Shown here: piece after piece, positions 32,646-33,764 of the stretch | Numbering within the stretch: position 1 is the first letter of the stretch | Layout: every line of letters starts with the position of its first letter | NCBI GenBank assembly: GCA_030527185.1 | Contig: JAUNBF010000041.1 | Location: 1 to 33,764 of the forward strand | DNA length: 33,764 nucleotides | Source: Planctomycetia bacterium | GTDB taxonomy: Bacteria > Planctomycetota > Planctomycetia > Pirellulales > Thermoguttaceae | Direction of reading: 5' to 3' | The notes under the pieces: generated by a model | What the model was told of the DNA's origin: nothing | The model's database searches: none | The model's input: only the letters and a program-made list of their open reading frames with translations | Made by a program: the position numbers and the translations under genes

Positions 32646-33404
32646 CTACCTTGAACAAGGGTTTCCCCCATAACACTTGGGCAGTTCCCGCTTGTGACGG
32701 GACTGTTCGGCGGCACGTTCGATTTTTTCCACATGTTCCGGTTTTCCCTGCCCATGAAGGAGGTAGTTGTCAATCTCCGCGTACAAAATTCCCATCTCCG
32801 CTTCGTCCGTCTGTCCTTCAAAAAGTCCGGCGGAAGGTGCCTTTTCAATAATTTCCACGGGGGCATCCAGATACCGCAGAAAATCGAAAATCTCCGTGGC
32901 GGTCAAGTCCGCGATCGGATTGAAATCGTAAGCCCCATCCCCCCATTTGGTGAAATAGCCCATCGTCGCTTCCGAGCGGTTTCCCGTTCCGCAGACCAAC
33001 GCGCCACGAGCCTGAGCCAGGGTGTAGAGCGTCGTCATCCGCAGTCGTGGATTGATGTTCATGCACGCTTGGGCGATGTTTTCCTCCTGCACGTTCATCG
33101 ACTGCAACATAGGGGCAAAAGCCTCCTCCAACGCACTTTTCGTCCTGGAAAGGTCGATTTCGATCGTCGGAATGGCATATTTTCGCGCAACAAGCAAAGC
33201 ATGTTCCCGGTCGCTGCCGTAATTTCGCGAACTCTGACACGGCATGATGACGCCGCAGATATTTTCCGTGGCCTGGCGACACAGAATCCCCGCCAGCGTG
33301 CAGTCTTTTCCGCCGCTGTTGCCATAAACGACGCCTCGATTCCCTAAAATCTCACGAATCCAGACAACCCGCTCCTGAAATTCCCGCTGCCAATCACGCA
33401 ACAT
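32646..33404 (-). CDS. nadE: NAD+ synthase, ammonia-dependent type
   Basis: The protein has 252 residues, the size of single-domain NadE enzymes that convert deamido-NAD+ to NAD+ with ATP and ammonia, the last step of NAD synthesis. The pyrophosphate-binding loop reads GNSGGKDC (28-35) where SGGxDS is usual, so the final Ser is Cys. GTGNRSEATMGYFTKWGDGAYDFNPIADL is the conserved nucleotide and deamido-NAD pocket, followed by KAPSAGLFEGQTDEAEMG. There is no glutaminase domain, so ammonia must be supplied by another protein. AAGGAG lies upstream of the ATG. Confidence 0.92.
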   Translation of the reverse strand: MLRDWQREFQERVVWIREILGNRGVVYGNSGGKDCTLAGILCRQATENICGVIMPCQSSRNYGSDREHALLVARKYAIPTIEIDLSRTKSALEEAFAPMLQSMNVQEENIAQACMNINPRLRMTTLYTLAQARGALVCGTGNRSEATMGYFTKWGDGAYDFNPIADLTATEIFDFLRYLDAPVEIIEKAPSAGLFEGQTDEAEMGILYAEIDNYLLHGQGKPEHVEKIERAAEQSRHKRELPKCYGGNPCSR

Positions 33405-33422
33405 GAAAAGACTCCTTATTTA

Positions 33423-33443
33423 ATTGATAATTGATAATTGATA
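33423..33443. repeat. Heptamer tandem repeat upstream of nadE
   Basis: Three exact copies of ATTGATA followed by a partial copy lie 19 bp upstream of the nadE start codon, in its likely leader. Confidence 0.75.
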
Positions 33444-33498
33444 ATTAGTGATGTTCATGCCGTATTTTCCGAAATAGGTGTGTATGATTTACGGAATA

Positions 33499-33527
33499 AT
33501 TATAAGTTTAACAGATTTGAATTTCCA
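33499..33527 (-). promoter_or_regulatory. Possible promoter of nadE
   Basis: A perfect TATAAT on the minus strand (33504-33499) lies 17 bp after TGGAAA (33527-33522), a weak -35. The leader would include the ATTGATA repeats. Confidence 0.4.
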
Positions 33528-33619
33528 GAAAATGAAAAAAACTCCCTCTGGGAGGAGTACCTGTGGAAAATACTGTATTGCCTTGACACCAAAGGCAGGG
33601 GGGGAGGTAGGTTGGTGAA

Positions 33620-33671
33620 ATGGCAAAATAGCGTTCTATTGGGCAAATTGCGATAAATGCCCCTTTGCCAT
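33620..33671. repeat. Nested inverted repeats (three-way junction fold)
   Basis: ATGGCAAA (33620-33627) pairs with TTTGCCAT (33664-33671). Inside it lie AATAG/CTATT (33627-33640) and GGGCA/TGCCC (33641-33662). The pieces fit a closed stem with two internal hairpins. Confidence 0.55.
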
Positions 33672-33688
33672 GCTACCCCGCCCACCCC

Positions 33689-33706
33689 GGTAGCCTGACG
33701 GCTACC
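33689..33706. repeat. Perfect hairpin GGTAGCC-TGAC-GGCTACC
   Basis: A 7-bp perfect stem with a 4-nt loop, immediately followed by the next hairpin. It has no T-tract, so it is more likely part of a structured repeat element than a terminator. Confidence 0.6.
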
Positions 33707-33707
33707 A

Positions 33708-33726
33708 CCCCTCCCAAAGGGAGGGG
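33708..33726. repeat. Perfect GC-rich hairpin CCCCTCCC-AAA-GGGAGGGG
   Basis: An 8-bp perfect stem with a 3-nt loop, followed by CTT. It resembles the hairpins at 11423-11447 and 31089-31115 and may belong to a dispersed family. Confidence 0.6.
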
Positions 33727-33764
33727 CTTGGTGGAAGGAATCCGAAAAACTCAACCATCAACCA

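Noticed and set aside
33438..33656. 72-codon plus-strand frame near the window end
   Set aside because: No ribosome-binding site or motif, and it runs through the inverted-repeat block and a G-rich tract.

Overview
The window reads as chromosomal DNA of a planctomycete. The evidence is a DUF1559 protein with a prepilin-type N-terminus, a PEP-CTERM protein with autotransporter-type repeats, two large WD40 proteins that begin with a planctomycete-type J-like domain, and several exported proteins with twin-arginine leaders. Genus and species cannot be told from the sequence. No tRNA, rRNA, CRISPR array or intact insertion sequence was seen.

Layout. 1-774 has no credible gene but holds a G-quadruplex motif and a hairpin resembling an IS200/IS605 end. 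775-1797 (-) is a Gfo/Idh/MocA oxidoreductase. 2088-8689 (+) is a tandem pair of membrane-anchored WD40 proteins with three and two 7-bladed propellers. 8703-12295 (-) holds rarA, an exported FAD oxidoreductase and an exported sugar isomerase-like TIM barrel. 12559-17668 is a polysaccharide and phosphoester group: a heparinase II/III-like lyase (+), then a metallophosphoesterase and a clan-A glycoside hydrolase (both -).

17754-21892 contains three paralogous nucleotidyltransferase-HEPN fusion proteins (-). Two form a near-identical tandem repeat with one strongly divergent patch. They surround a divergent XylR-like (LacI-type sensor plus AraC-type HTH) regulator (+). The third copy starts inside the stop codon of hrpA (21889-26460, -), which itself overlaps a small upstream gene (26450-26677, -).

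26876-30701 (-) is a surface-protein pair: a DUF1559 pseudopilin-like protein followed by an unusual protein with beta repeats, an internal PEP-CTERM signal, a second signal-peptide-like segment and a full glycerophosphodiester phosphodiesterase domain. 31133-33404 (-) carries a ManA-like cupin and nadE. The last 150 bases form a block of nested inverted repeats.

How the genes fit together. The oxidoreductases, isomerase, lyase, glycoside hydrolase and sugar-type regulator suggest use of complex carbohydrates, with several steps outside the cytoplasm. The best candidates for undescribed biology are the mosaic NTase-HEPN array around its regulator, the PEP-CTERM/GDPD fusion, and the J-like/WD40 pair. 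All assignments come from reading motifs by eye; no database search was run.
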